From Clostridiales bacterium (GTDB lineage: Bacteria; Bacillota; Clostridia; Oscillospirales; Ruminococcaceae), in the NCBI GenBank assembly GCA_019423685.1, contig JAHZAY010000023.1, positions 1 through 9,280 on the forward strand: DNA of 9,280 nt. The letters are read 5' to 3'. The notes beneath the pieces were generated by a model that saw nothing but the letters and a program-made list of their open reading frames with translations, was not told the DNA's origin and searched no databases. Positions 1-6,510 of this stretch are shown piece after piece (the stretch's first letter is position 1; each line of letters starts with the position of its first letter). A program made the translations under genes and the position numbers.

Positions 1-1374
1 AACGATGATCAGTTCGCCAGTTCTGGAGAAGTTAGCGTTGTCGTTGTCGAATTTGTAGAAGGAGTCAGCCTCAGCATCCATCTCGCCAGCGATTGCTTTG
101 TCGTAAGCGGTGGACAGGTCGAGGTACATGGACTCGCCAGAGTACATTTTTACGGTGAAGAATGCTTTGTCAGCGAAGTCGAATACAGCGGTGCCGTTCT
201 CGCCCTTCTTAACTTTCCACAGTTTTGCTACGGAAGCGTCGTTGGTCCAGTCGAAGTCAACGTATTCCCAATCGTTGTTTACATAGGTACCGGAAACCCA
301 AACTTCGTTGGTCTGTTTGCCGGAATCGTTGTCAGCAACGTATACGTAGTAGGTCAGAGTCTCTTCGTCAACGGTCTTCCACTCGTCCTTCAGAGTGATC
401 TTCAGGTATACAGCGTTTGGCATGATCTCATCGGTGAACTCGCTGTAGGAAGCGTAATCGGTAGCAGTAGCTTTGTACAGCTCAGCCTTCTCGATCAGCT
501 CAGCAACGCCGGTGGATTTCTCGATCAGGTTGATGGACCAGTTCTTGTCGATGTTGCCGGTGTAGTGACCGTAATCCAGAACAACACCCTGGGTGTTATC
601 TACTTCTGGCTTTCCAACTACGTCATCGGTAGCATCAACTTCCTCAGTGGTAACAGTACCGCTGATGGAGTAACCGTTCTTCCAAACATTAGTGGTAGTG
701 TCAGTGGTGAAGAAACCATTCGCAAATTTTGCGTTCAGCTCTGCAGGTGTACCAGTGTAGGTCTTACCATCAACAGTAACTTTAGCAGAAGCAACTTTTC
801 TGGTTTCTACTTTACCATTAACAGTAACCTGTACAGATTCCGGAACATGGATGGACGGTACAGTGTCACCAGCTTTTACCAGAGTGTATGTTTTGTTGGG
901 AGTAGTGTAATTTACAGCACTCCAGCCAGCAGCTACAACATCAGCATTGCTACCAATCAGCGTACCGTTCTTAGAAGTGTACCAATTGGTACCATCAAAG
1001 TAAGCAGTTTTGGTCTCGTCGTTAGCTTCATGATAGTCAACGCCCTCTACCATAGCGATGCTGGAAATAGACTCAACCTTGTCTTTACCAACAGTCCAGT
1101 CAGCAGTGTACTCTTTCTGGTCGTCAGCGTACAGAGGCATCCAGATAACATCACCTGGTTCGAAGTCAACAGCCTCGCTGTCGTTCAGAGCGGTGGTGGA
1201 TTCCTCGATGATGTCGCCATCTTTGTCGGTTACGAACAGCTCGCCGTCGAACTGGAAATCCTTCGGCCAGTCTGCTTCGTCATTTGTGCCAGTGCTGTAG
1301 GAAATGGCGAAAGCGTTCGCGCCCATGCCAAGTACCATAGCAGAAGCCAATGCTACGGAAAGTACTTTTTTCAT
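1..1374 (-). CDS. Secreted surface (S-layer-like) protein, 3' end outside window
   Basis: This open frame gives 458 residues without a stop and runs off the left edge, so the C-terminus is unknown. Residues 1-23 are a classical Sec signal peptide (MKK, then a hydrophobic stretch, ending ANAFA), with likely cleavage before ISYS. The mature part is acidic, rich in Asp, Thr, Tyr and Trp, and has no membrane segment or cysteine that I saw; it reads as a chain of beta-rich extracellular domains. The start is fixed by a strong AGGAGG at 1385-1390, 10 bases before the ATG. Codon choice in the ends is highly restricted (AAC, GAC, TAC, CTG, ATC, GCT, GTA/GTT), typical of an abundant protein. Residues of about 122-258 use AAT, GAT and ACT far more, suggesting a domain of different origin. 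I do not recognise a named family. An abundant envelope or S-layer-like protein is inferred from signal peptide, composition and codon bias; an adhesin or a binding protein remains possible. Confidence 0.82.
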   Translation of the reverse strand, partial: MKKVLSVALASAMVLGMGANAFAISYSTGTNDEADWPKDFQFDGELFVTDKDGDIIEESTTALNDSEAVDFEPGDVIWMPLYADDQKEYTADWTVGKDKVESISSIAMVEGVDYHEANDETKTAYFDGTNWYTSKNGTLIGSNADVVAAGWSAVNYTTPNKTYTLVKAGDTVPSIHVPESVQVTVNGKVETRKVASAKVTVDGKTYTGTPAELNAKFANGFFTTDTTTNVWKNGYSISGTVTTEEVDATDDVVGKPEVDNTQGVVLDYGHYTGNIDKNWSINLIEKSTGVAELIEKAELYKATATDYASYSEFTDEIMPNAVYLKITLKDEWKTVDEETLTYYVYVADNDSGKQTNEVWVSGTYVNNDWEYVDFDWTNDASVAKLWKVKKGENGTAVFDFADKAFFTVKMYSGESMYLDLSTAYDKAIAGEMDAEADSFYKFDNDNANFSRTGELIIV

Positions 1375-1514
1375 AGTCTTTCTTCCTCCTGATTAAAATT
1401 TTGGGTCTGAATAAATATTCACTCTTCAAAACCCTGCTTTTTTCGACTGAGAAAGGCTTTTGCTCCCGCCGCCTGCTCCACACAGCCACCGGGCCCTCTC
1501 TTTTGTCTGTCATT

Positions 1515-1543
1515 ATTGTATCTCAAAACAGTAAAAGTCACAA
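1515..1543 (-). promoter_or_regulatory. Sigma-A-type promoter of the surface-protein gene
   Basis: Read on the minus strand, a -35 TTGTGA (1538-1543, four of six consensus bases) lies 17 bases before a -10 TACAAT (1515-1520, five of six). The transcript would begin near 1508 and carry a leader of roughly 130 bases before the ATG at 1374. It points into the surface-protein gene and lies downstream of the terminator-like hairpins that follow tetR, so the gene is probably its own transcription unit. Confidence 0.6.
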
Positions 1544-1561
1544 GACTATTTACTCAACATC

Positions 1562-1583
1562 ATGTCGCTTTTATGTCGCTTTT
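1562..1583. repeat. 11-bp tandem direct repeat upstream of promoter
   Basis: Two exact adjacent copies of ATGTCGCTTTT (1562-1572 and 1573-1583). On the minus strand they lie 19-40 bases upstream of the -35 box of the surface-protein promoter. The 11-bp period is about one helical turn, so both copies face the same side of the DNA. This is where an activator or an upstream element would sit; the regulatory role is an inference. Confidence 0.6.
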
Positions 1584-1598
1584 CTCGGCAAAAATTAC

Positions 1599-1632
1599 AA
1601 AATCATAAAAATAAAGGGCCTGCGCGGCCCTT
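1599..1632 (-). terminator. Intrinsic terminator hairpin downstream of tetR
   Basis: Perfect 7-bp stem AAGGGCC (1614-1620) / GGCCCTT (1626-1632) with a 5-base loop. In the minus direction it is followed by a T-rich tract (TTTATTTTTATGATTTT). It would stop read-through from tetR before the surface-protein promoter at 1515-1543. On the plus strand the tail (CTTGCTTTCC) is poorer and there is no plus-strand gene to end. Confidence 0.6.
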
Positions 1633-1673
1633 CTTGCTTTCCTTTCCATCCTAAATAATTTCAAAATAGTTAC

Positions 1674-1692
1674 AAACCGGAAACACCGGTTT
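1674..1692. other. Perfect stem-loop in the tetR downstream spacer
   Basis: AAACCGG (1674-1680) pairs with CCGGTTT (1686-1692) across a 5-base AAACA loop. On the plus strand it is followed by a pyrimidine tract ending in seven T; on the minus strand by the weaker GTAACTATTTT. It may be an auxiliary terminator. No gene is seen nearby on the plus strand. Confidence 0.45.
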
Positions 1693-1821
1693 CCTTCCCT
1701 TTTTTTACTGTTTTCTTACATAGTTTGTAGACATTTCTCTCACTATATTGTCTATTATTGTGATATTTCTTTCCAAAATTATCCAATAAAATACGAAAAT
1801 AAGTATAATTATACAATCGAA

Positions 1822-1852
1822 TTGTAAAAATAAATACAGGCCCCACAGCCTG
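1822..1852 (-). terminator. Weak terminator immediately after tetR
   Basis: A short stem CAGGC (1837-1841) / GCCTG (1848-1852) with a 6-base loop lies about 35 bases after the tetR stop. On the minus strand it is followed by TATTTATTTTTA. The 5-bp stem is short for an intrinsic terminator, so it may act with the stronger hairpin at 1614-1632. The sequence just beyond, 1803-1826, contains small AT-rich palindromes (GTATAATTATAC and TACAAT-CGA-ATTGTA) of unknown meaning. Confidence 0.4.
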
Positions 1853-1886
1853 CTCGTTTTTCTTCTTATTATATTGTGCTTTTTAA

Positions 1887-2462
1887 TTAGGCGTGTGCCT
1901 TTTCCCGGTCTGGCTGGACGCTGCTGCCCATCATCCGCTCGATCATCTGGGCCATCTCCGCCGCCGGCACCCGCATTCCGTCCTCCACCCAGGTCACAAT
2001 CATGCCCTGCATCCCCGCGGTGGCATATCGGCTGCTGTACTTGAACTGCTCCCCAAACATCTGCCCGTTCATGCAGCGCTCGCTGATGCTGCTGCACAGC
2101 TCCTTGAGCAGATACGGCGAACCCGTCTCGCTGGTCAGCATCTTGGCCACATCCCGGTTATCCTCAAAATATTGCAGCACCCGGTTGAGCAGCGGATAGG
2201 GGCCGTCCTTGAGGGCGCTTTCCGGCACAGAGCTGAGCAGCTCGGTCAACTGTGCGGCAATCTCCCGGTCTGTCTGAATCTTCAGGTCCATTGCATCCTT
2301 ATAGTGGTGGTAAAAGGTCCCCCGGTGCACGTCGGCCTCTTCGGTCAGCTCGGTGACGGTGATCTCGGCAATTGTTTTCTTGGACAGCAGACGAATCAAC
2401 GCCTCCTGCAACGCCTTTTTTCTCTTTCGCACGCGCCTGTCCTCGAAACTATTTTTGTTCAT
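1887..2462 (-). CDS. TetR/AcrR-family transcriptional repressor
   Basis: This 191-residue protein is a DNA-binding, ligand- or partner-responsive regulator of the TetR family. The N-terminal helix-turn-helix is clear at about residues 34-56: ITVTELTEEADVHRGTFYHH, with the family's typical GTFYHHY recognition-helix end. It is preceded by a very basic N-terminal helix (RRVRKRKKALQEAL). The C-terminal half, about 75-180, is an all-helical sensor domain resembling the TetR_C_8/DhaS-like type, so the ligand cannot be read. I chose the ATG at 2462, which has GAAAGGAAG before it, over the ATG 12 codons upstream, which has no ribosome-binding site. The gene has its own consensus promoter overlapped by a 23-bp palindrome, pointing to autorepression. 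Neighbours give no clear second target: ypeB is divergent, but its start is about 200 bp beyond the operator. Length is normal for the family (about 190-200 residues). Confidence 0.93.
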   Translation of the reverse strand: MNKNSFEDRRVRKRKKALQEALIRLLSKKTIAEITVTELTEEADVHRGTFYHHYKDAMDLKIQTDREIAAQLTELLSSVPESALKDGPYPLLNRVLQYFEDNRDVAKMLTSETGSPYLLKELCSSISERCMNGQMFGEQFKYSSRYATAGMQGMIVTWVEDGMRVPAAEMAQMIERMMGSSVQPDREKAHA

Positions 2463-2545
2463 ATACAACTTCCTTTCAAAGTGTTCATTAACATACATTT
2501 TGTATAAAAACCGTTTAAAACCACCAAATTTATGCCGGTAAAGTG

Positions 2546-2568
2546 TGTATATTTATTATAAATATACA
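2546..2568. promoter_or_regulatory. Perfect 23-bp inverted repeat, candidate TetR operator
   Basis: Arms TGTATATTTA (2546-2555) and TAAATATACA (2559-2568) are perfect reverse complements around a 3-base TTA centre. The repeat covers the whole -10 box (2555-2560) and part of the spacer of the tetR promoter. Size, symmetry and position are those of an operator for a dimeric TetR repressor. Binding by the product of 1887-2462 is an inference. Confidence 0.72.
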
Positions 2569-2583
2569 TTTCCTGTTTGTCAA
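2555..2583 (-). promoter_or_regulatory. Consensus sigma-A promoter of tetR-family gene
   Basis: Read on the minus strand: TTGACA (2578-2583), 17-base spacer, TATAAT (2555-2560). All twelve hexamer bases match the housekeeping consensus at optimal spacing. Such a strong promoter would give high expression unless repressed, which fits the palindrome lying over its -10 box. The leader to the ATG at 2462 would be about 85 bases. Confidence 0.82.
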
Positions 2584-2772
2584 TGAACATTTAGCAGATT
2601 TTAGGCTTTGCCATAAAAACCATTTTTCTTTTTATAGAAATTGTACAAAAGGCTCGAACAGTATGTTTGCTTTTGCATCTCTGCCGCTTGGGATGTATAT
2701 TTGCCCCGTCGCGCGCAAAAACTATTTCCAGATTTCCCAGTAAATCCAACCTACAGAAAGGCAGGCAGCTCT

Positions 2773-4224
2773 ATGAATAAAGAAACCCCCATTTCCCCGC
2801 TCTACTATAAGATCCTCTTTGGCATCCTGTTGGCGCTGGCCACCGGTTTGGCCATCTGGGCCAGCTACAACCACATCCAGGTCAACGCCTACCGCGACGC
2901 CCTGCAAAGCACCTACTACCGCGCCGCAGACCTGGCGGCGGACAACCTCTCCAATCTCTCCTCCGACCTGGTGAAGGGGATGTATGCGGGCACCTCGCCG
3001 CAGCTGTCGATGATCTCCTCCAAGATGTGGAAGGAGTCCGCCGCGGCAAAATCCGCCCTCTCCTCGCTGCCCATCAATAGCTCCACCCTGGAGAACACCA
3101 ACCGCTTTCTTTCCCAGGCGGGCGACTACGCCATGTACCTTTCCCGCAAGACAGCCAACGGCGAAGAGCTCACCGATGAGGAGCGCGAGCAGTTTGCCTC
3201 GCTGCGGGAGTATGCGGACCGGCTCAGCGGGCAGATGGATGCGCTGGCCTGTTCGCTGCAAAACGGCGAACTCACCATCGAACAGCTGATGTCCGAGGAG
3301 GTGTCCGCACCGTCCACCCAGCAGCAGGAGCCATCCGAGCAGCAGGACGGCCAGACCGTCTCGGTCTCCACCCAGCCGCAGGAGGCGTCCGACCAGCCCG
3401 AGCAGTCCGAACCGTCTGAGCAGCAGGATGCCTCCCACCTGCAGCAGATGGAGGATAGCTTTATGGGCTACCCGACCCTGATCTATGACGGCCCCTTCTC
3501 CGACCACCTCCTCGAGCGCACCCCGCAGATGACCCAGGGCAAGGCGGAGATCACCGCTGAACAGGCGCGCATCATCGCCGCCAACGCCGCCGGCAAGGAG
3601 CTGCCGGAGATGCGGGAGGAAAATTCCACCCTTCCGTCCTATGTCTTTCACGATGGGCAGAGCACCTCGGTTGCCATCACCAAAAACGGCGGCTATCTGT
3701 GCTACCTCATCACCGATAAGCCGGACAATCTGACGGCCAAGCTCTCCTATGAGCAGGCGGTCAGCAAGGCGCAGGAATACCTTGCATCCCAGGGCTATAG
3801 CTCGATGAAGGACACCTACTACGAGACGGACAACGGCGTGATGACCCTCAACTTTGCCTACTATGACGCTTCCACCCAGACCGTCTGCTATACCGACCTC
3901 ATCAAGGTGGAGGTTTCGCTGCAAGATGGCTCGATTGTCGGCCTGGATGCGCGCGGCTACCTGGTCAACCACCACGAGCGGGAGATTGCTGCCCCTGCCC
4001 TCACCATCGAGCAGGCCGAGCAATCGCTCAGCGACGCCCTCACTGTGGAGAGTGTGCGTCCGGCGCTGATCCCGACTTCCGGCCAAAACGAGGCGGCCAC
4101 CTACGAATTTCTCTGCTCCTCCGACACCGGGGACCGGATTTTGTGCTATGTCAACTCCCAGACCGGCGCCGAAGAGCAGCTGCTCATCCTGCTGGAGACG
4201 CCAAATGGCACCCTCACAAAATAA
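2773..4224 (+). CDS. ypeB: Spore germination protein YpeB
   Basis: In Bacillus, YpeB is a forespore inner-membrane-associated protein that localises and stabilises the cortex-lytic enzyme SleB and holds it inactive until germination. Here it has 483 residues, against about 450 in B. subtilis. An uncleaved N-terminal membrane anchor spans about residues 13-30 (ILFGILLALATGLAIWA). A helical domain follows (about 31-175), then the family's hallmark YPTLIYDGPFSDH at 233-245. The C-terminal half carries tandem PepSY-type units that begin near 259 (ITAEQARIIAANAAG), 325 (SYEQAVSKAQEYL) and 411 (TIEQAEQSLSDAL). A Gln/Ser/Glu/Pro-rich linker at about 178-222, with PSEQQD twice, separates the halves and probably explains the extra length. 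The ATG at 2773 follows AGAAAGG and leaves the family-like MNK...YYKILFG start; an upstream in-frame ATG at 2641 would add 44 atypical residues. sleB is not adjacent. Expression is expected under forespore sigma-G, but I could not find a convincing sigma-G promoter. Confidence 0.93.
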   Translation: MNKETPISPLYYKILFGILLALATGLAIWASYNHIQVNAYRDALQSTYYRAADLAADNLSNLSSDLVKGMYAGTSPQLSMISSKMWKESAAAKSALSSLPINSSTLENTNRFLSQAGDYAMYLSRKTANGEELTDEEREQFASLREYADRLSGQMDALACSLQNGELTIEQLMSEEVSAPSTQQQEPSEQQDGQTVSVSTQPQEASDQPEQSEPSEQQDASHLQQMEDSFMGYPTLIYDGPFSDHLLERTPQMTQGKAEITAEQARIIAANAAGKELPEMREENSTLPSYVFHDGQSTSVAITKNGGYLCYLITDKPDNLTAKLSYEQAVSKAQEYLASQGYSSMKDTYYETDNGVMTLNFAYYDASTQTVCYTDLIKVEVSLQDGSIVGLDARGYLVNHHEREIAAPALTIEQAEQSLSDALTVESVRPALIPTSGQNEAATYEFLCSSDTGDRILCYVNSQTGAEEQLLILLETPNGTLTK

Positions 4225-4237
4225 ATTCCCCCATACC

Positions 4238-4278
4238 AAATCAGGCAGACAAAGGATTTTCCTTTGTCTGCCTGATTT
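4238..4278 (+). terminator. Long perfect hairpin downstream of ypeB
   Basis: Arms of 19 bp (4238-4256 and 4260-4278) are perfectly complementary around a TTT loop, 13 bases after the ypeB stop. The right arm ends in GATTT, so part of the T tract lies in the stem. The position suggests transcription termination or 3'-end protection of the ypeB mRNA. The perfect symmetry would serve both directions. Confidence 0.68.
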
Positions 4279-4284
4279 ACATAC

Positions 4285-4322
4285 AGCAAAACGCCCCCTG
4301 CTTTCGCAGAGGGCGTTTTGCT
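4285..4322. terminator. Second, bidirectional terminator hairpin after ypeB
   Basis: A 12-bp stem AGCAAAACGCCC (4285-4296) / GGGCGTTTTGCT (4311-4322) continues, after one C-A mismatch, with CTGC/GCAG around a TTTC loop. The A run on one side and T run on the other is the usual shape of a two-way intrinsic terminator. It starts only 6 bases after the previous hairpin. A small third stem, CAGGGA-CAA-TCCCTG, follows at 4328-4342. Confidence 0.65.
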
Positions 4323-4400
4323 CCCTACAGGGACAATCCCTGCAGGATATTTGGAAGGATTATGTTGATTGTAGATGATATCGATCAAAACACGGACAGA

Positions 4401-4568
4401 ATTTGCAATTTTTTTAAAAATGATTTGCAGAAATGCTTGACTTTTCTGTTCGTTTCTTATATTATACACTGTGTTTTTCCTTTTGTCAATGCGGAATAGA
4501 TTGTTCACCTACAATTTGCAATGTGCCCTCGGGCTTTAAATTTGCAGGATTTACTTTACTTTTTTGCA
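4401..4568. repeat. Cluster of ATTTGCA motifs in ypeB-rqcH spacer
   Basis: Four exact copies of ATTTGCA on the plus strand begin at 4401, 4423, 4514 and 4540, and a near copy TTTTGCA begins at 4562. Neighbouring copies are 22, 26 and 22 bases apart, roughly two helical turns. They flank the promoter at 4437-4465 and precede the one near 4618. A role as protein-binding sites is inferred; AT-rich background could explain part of it. The rest of this spacer shows no gene. Confidence 0.35.
4437..4465 (+). promoter_or_regulatory. Distal sigma-A promoter upstream of rqcH
   Basis: TTGACT (4437-4442), 17-base spacer, TATTAT (4460-4465): five of six consensus bases in each hexamer at the best spacing. 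It points towards rqcH, about 210 bases before its ATG. No credible open reading frame starts between it and rqcH. Confidence 0.6.
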
Positions 4569-4614
4569 TTTTTTCGGATCATTCTGATCTGTTATCGCAT
4601 TTTTTGCCCCTTTA

Positions 4615-4623
4615 TGGTATAAT
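4615..4623 (+). promoter_or_regulatory. Proximal extended -10 promoter of rqcH
   Basis: TGGTATAAT is a perfect -10 hexamer (4618-4623) with the TGn extension. No good -35 box lies 16-18 bases upstream, which is tolerated by extended -10 promoters. Transcription would start near 4630, leaving a leader of about 50 bases with the ribosome-binding site AGAGAGGAG just before the rqcH ATG. Confidence 0.6.
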
Positions 4624-4680
4624 AAAATAAAGTAATTGTTTTCATTTTTAGCTAATTTCCATCCAGAGAGGAGTTTTTTT

Positions 4681-6462
4681 ATGGCACTTGACGGTACCCT
4701 TCTCCGCCAAATTAAACATGAGCTAGAGGGCTGCCTGATCAACGCGCGGGTGGATAAGATCCACCAAATTTCCCGGGAAGAGATGATCTTCATCCTGCGC
4801 CTGGCACAGCCCACAGAGGACGGTGCGCGCAGCGTCAAGCTCTATCTCTCCGCCGGAGCAGACAGTCCACGCATCCACCTGACCGGCGCCTCGTTTGAAA
4901 ATCCCAAGGCTCCCCCAATGTTCTGCATGCTCATGCGCAAACATCTGGGCAGCGCCAAACTCGTCGAGTTCCGGCAGATCGGCCTAGACCGCATCCTGCA
5001 CCTGATCTTTGAAGCCCGCAACGAGATGGGCGACCTGGTCCACCTGACCTTGGCGGTCGAAATCATGGGCCGCCACTCCAACCTTATCCTCATCGATGAG
5101 GACGGCCGGGTCATCGACTCGATAAAGCGCATCGACGACACCATGTCCTCGGTCCGTCCCATCCTGCCCGGCGTGCGCTACACGCTGCCCCCCGCACAGG
5201 ACAAACTCAACCTCATTGAAACTACCCCGGAACAGATCGAACAGCGGCTTACCTCTGGCAAAGATACCCCTCTGTCCAAGGCGCTGATGGCCGCTATTCA
5301 GGGCGTGTCCCCTATCGTCTGCCGGGAGATCGCAAACTATGTCTTTAACGGAGACGACCGCGTCCTTTCCGAGATGACCCCGAACCATTTTGACCGCCTG
5401 CGCTTCTTTGTCGCGAGGGTGATCGAGATGGCCAAAAACTATACCGGAACCCCAACCTGCGTCGTCGATGCCCATAAAAAGCCCGTCGACTTTTCCTTCA
5501 TGGACATCCATCAGTACGGCGGCATGATGTTCACCCGCACCTATGACACTTACAGCCAACTGCTCGATGACTTCTACACCCAGCGGGACAACATCCAAAG
5601 GATGCGCCACCGCAGCGCCGACCTGCTCAAAATCCTCGCCAATACCTCCGAGCGCATCGCGCGCAAACTCGCACTCCAGCAAAAGGAGCTGGCCGACTGC
5701 TCCGACCGGGAAAGATGGAAGATCTATGGCGACCTCATCAACGCAAACCTCTACTCGCTGAAAAAGGGGGACCGCAGCGCAACCCTCATCAATTTCTACG
5801 ACGAGAATCAGGCCGAGATCACCATTCCGCTTGACCCACGCAAAACCCCTTCCCAAAATGCACAGAAATACTACGGCGAATACCGCAAAGCGGACACCGC
5901 CGAGAAGAAGCTGCGGGAGCTGATAGAGGAAGGCAAACAGGAGGCGGAATACATCGACTCGGTGTTCGACGCGCTCACCCGCGCCCAGACCAACGACGAG
6001 CTCACCGCCATTCGCGCTGAGCTGGTGGAGCAGGGCTACCTGCGCCGCAAAGGCCCCGCCGCCAAAAAGGGCAAGGAGCCTAAACTCAGCCCTAAACGCT
6101 ACCGCTCGGATGACGGCTTCACCATCCTGGTGGGCCGCAACAACGTCCAGAACGACCAGCTCACCCTCAAGGAAGCGCACGGCCGCGACGTCTGGTTCCA
6201 CACCAAAAATATCCCCGGCTCCCACACCGTCGTGCTCAGCGAGGGCAGGGAGGTACCGGATTCCACCCTGCATCAGGCGGCGATTCTGGCTGCGGTCAAC
6301 TCCAAAGCCGCCGACTCCTCCCAGGTGCCGGTCGATTACACCCTGATTAAAAATGTCAAAAAGCCCCGCGGCGCCAAGCCCGGCATGGTCATCTATGTCA
6401 GCTATCAGACCGCCTATGTCACCCCCGACTTGGAACTCGAAAAGCGCCTGCTGGTCGAATAA
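4681..6462 (+). CDS. rqcH: Ribosome quality control factor RqcH (NFACT family, formerly FbpA)
   Basis: RqcH, the bacterial counterpart of Rqc2/NEMF, binds obstructed 50S subunits with peptidyl-tRNA and recruits tRNA-Ala to add C-terminal alanine tails that mark stalled chains for proteolysis. Older annotations call it fibronectin-binding protein FbpA. This copy has 593 residues, near the usual 560-590. The NFACT-N domain covers about 1-170 with MALDG at the start, the conserved GLDRILHL (Asp103-Arg104, matching the Asp-Arg pair needed for tailing in B. subtilis RqcH) and EIMGRHSNLILID at 127-139. A helix-hairpin-helix region lies near 180-260 (GVSP at 208-211). The coiled-coil middle is about 285-450, including GDLINANLYSLKKG. 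The NFACT-R (DUF814) domain is about 478-585 with VGRNNVQND, DVWFHTK and PGSH. All expected parts are present. The ATG at 4681 follows AGAGAGGAG, 7 bases away; an in-frame ATG at 4636 lacks such a site. It appears monocistronic, with two candidate promoters and its own terminator. Confidence 0.96.
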   Translation: MALDGTLLRQIKHELEGCLINARVDKIHQISREEMIFILRLAQPTEDGARSVKLYLSAGADSPRIHLTGASFENPKAPPMFCMLMRKHLGSAKLVEFRQIGLDRILHLIFEARNEMGDLVHLTLAVEIMGRHSNLILIDEDGRVIDSIKRIDDTMSSVRPILPGVRYTLPPAQDKLNLIETTPEQIEQRLTSGKDTPLSKALMAAIQGVSPIVCREIANYVFNGDDRVLSEMTPNHFDRLRFFVARVIEMAKNYTGTPTCVVDAHKKPVDFSFMDIHQYGGMMFTRTYDTYSQLLDDFYTQRDNIQRMRHRSADLLKILANTSERIARKLALQQKELADCSDRERWKIYGDLINANLYSLKKGDRSATLINFYDENQAEITIPLDPRKTPSQNAQKYYGEYRKADTAEKKLRELIEEGKQEAEYIDSVFDALTRAQTNDELTAIRAELVEQGYLRRKGPAAKKGKEPKLSPKRYRSDDGFTILVGRNNVQNDQLTLKEAHGRDVWFHTKNIPGSHTVVLSEGREVPDSTLHQAAILAAVNSKAADSSQVPVDYTLIKNVKKPRGAKPGMVIYVSYQTAYVTPDLELEKRLLVE

Positions 6463-6469
6463 CGTGCAG

Positions 6470-6502
6470 AAAAAATCCCCGCCACCTGGCGGGGATTTTT
6501 TT
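6470..6502. terminator. Bidirectional intrinsic terminator between rqcH and the adhesin gene
   Basis: A perfect 14-bp stem (6470-6483 with 6488-6501), made of AAAAAATCCCCGCC and its complement, encloses an ACCT loop and is followed by seven T in all. It begins 8 bases after the rqcH stop and ends 9 bases before the stop of the convergent adhesin gene, so it serves both genes. Confidence 0.93.
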
Positions 6503-6510
6503 AAACGGAC

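Noticed and set aside
565..1392. 275-codon plus-strand open frame opposite the surface-protein gene
   Set aside because: Its Ser/Val-rich translation is the complement of the biased codons of the real gene, which has a signal peptide and a strong ribosome-binding site.
1705..2097. 130-codon minus-strand frame overlapping the tetR 3' end
   Set aside because: Out of frame with the clear TetR protein; it extends through the hairpins and AT-rich spacer and has no start signal.
2584..2772. Sigma-G promoter for ypeB
   Set aside because: CATAAAA at 2612-2618 resembles the -10, but no proper -35 lies at the right distance; a TTGCCA (2608-2613) with TTTATA (2631-2636) is a poor sigma-A match. No promoter is called.
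2722..4239. 505-codon open frame on the minus strand opposite ypeB
   Set aside because: It mirrors the GC-rich ypeB codons, has Gly/Leu/Arg/Val-rich low-complexity translation and no recognisable domain; ypeB is certain by family motifs.
4146..4508. 120-codon minus-strand open frame across the ypeB-rqcH spacer
   Set aside because: It runs through two strong terminator hairpins and into the ypeB 3' end, and has no recognisable domain.
4489..4539. Short plus-strand frame MRNRLFTYNLQCALGL after the distal promoter
   Set aside because: No ribosome-binding site precedes the ATG, and 16 residues in AT-rich DNA are easily chance.
4984..6273. 429-codon open frame on the minus strand opposite rqcH
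   Set aside because: An antisense shadow of rqcH: its translation is Val/Gly/Asp/Ala-rich with no domain, while the plus strand holds the complete NFACT protein.
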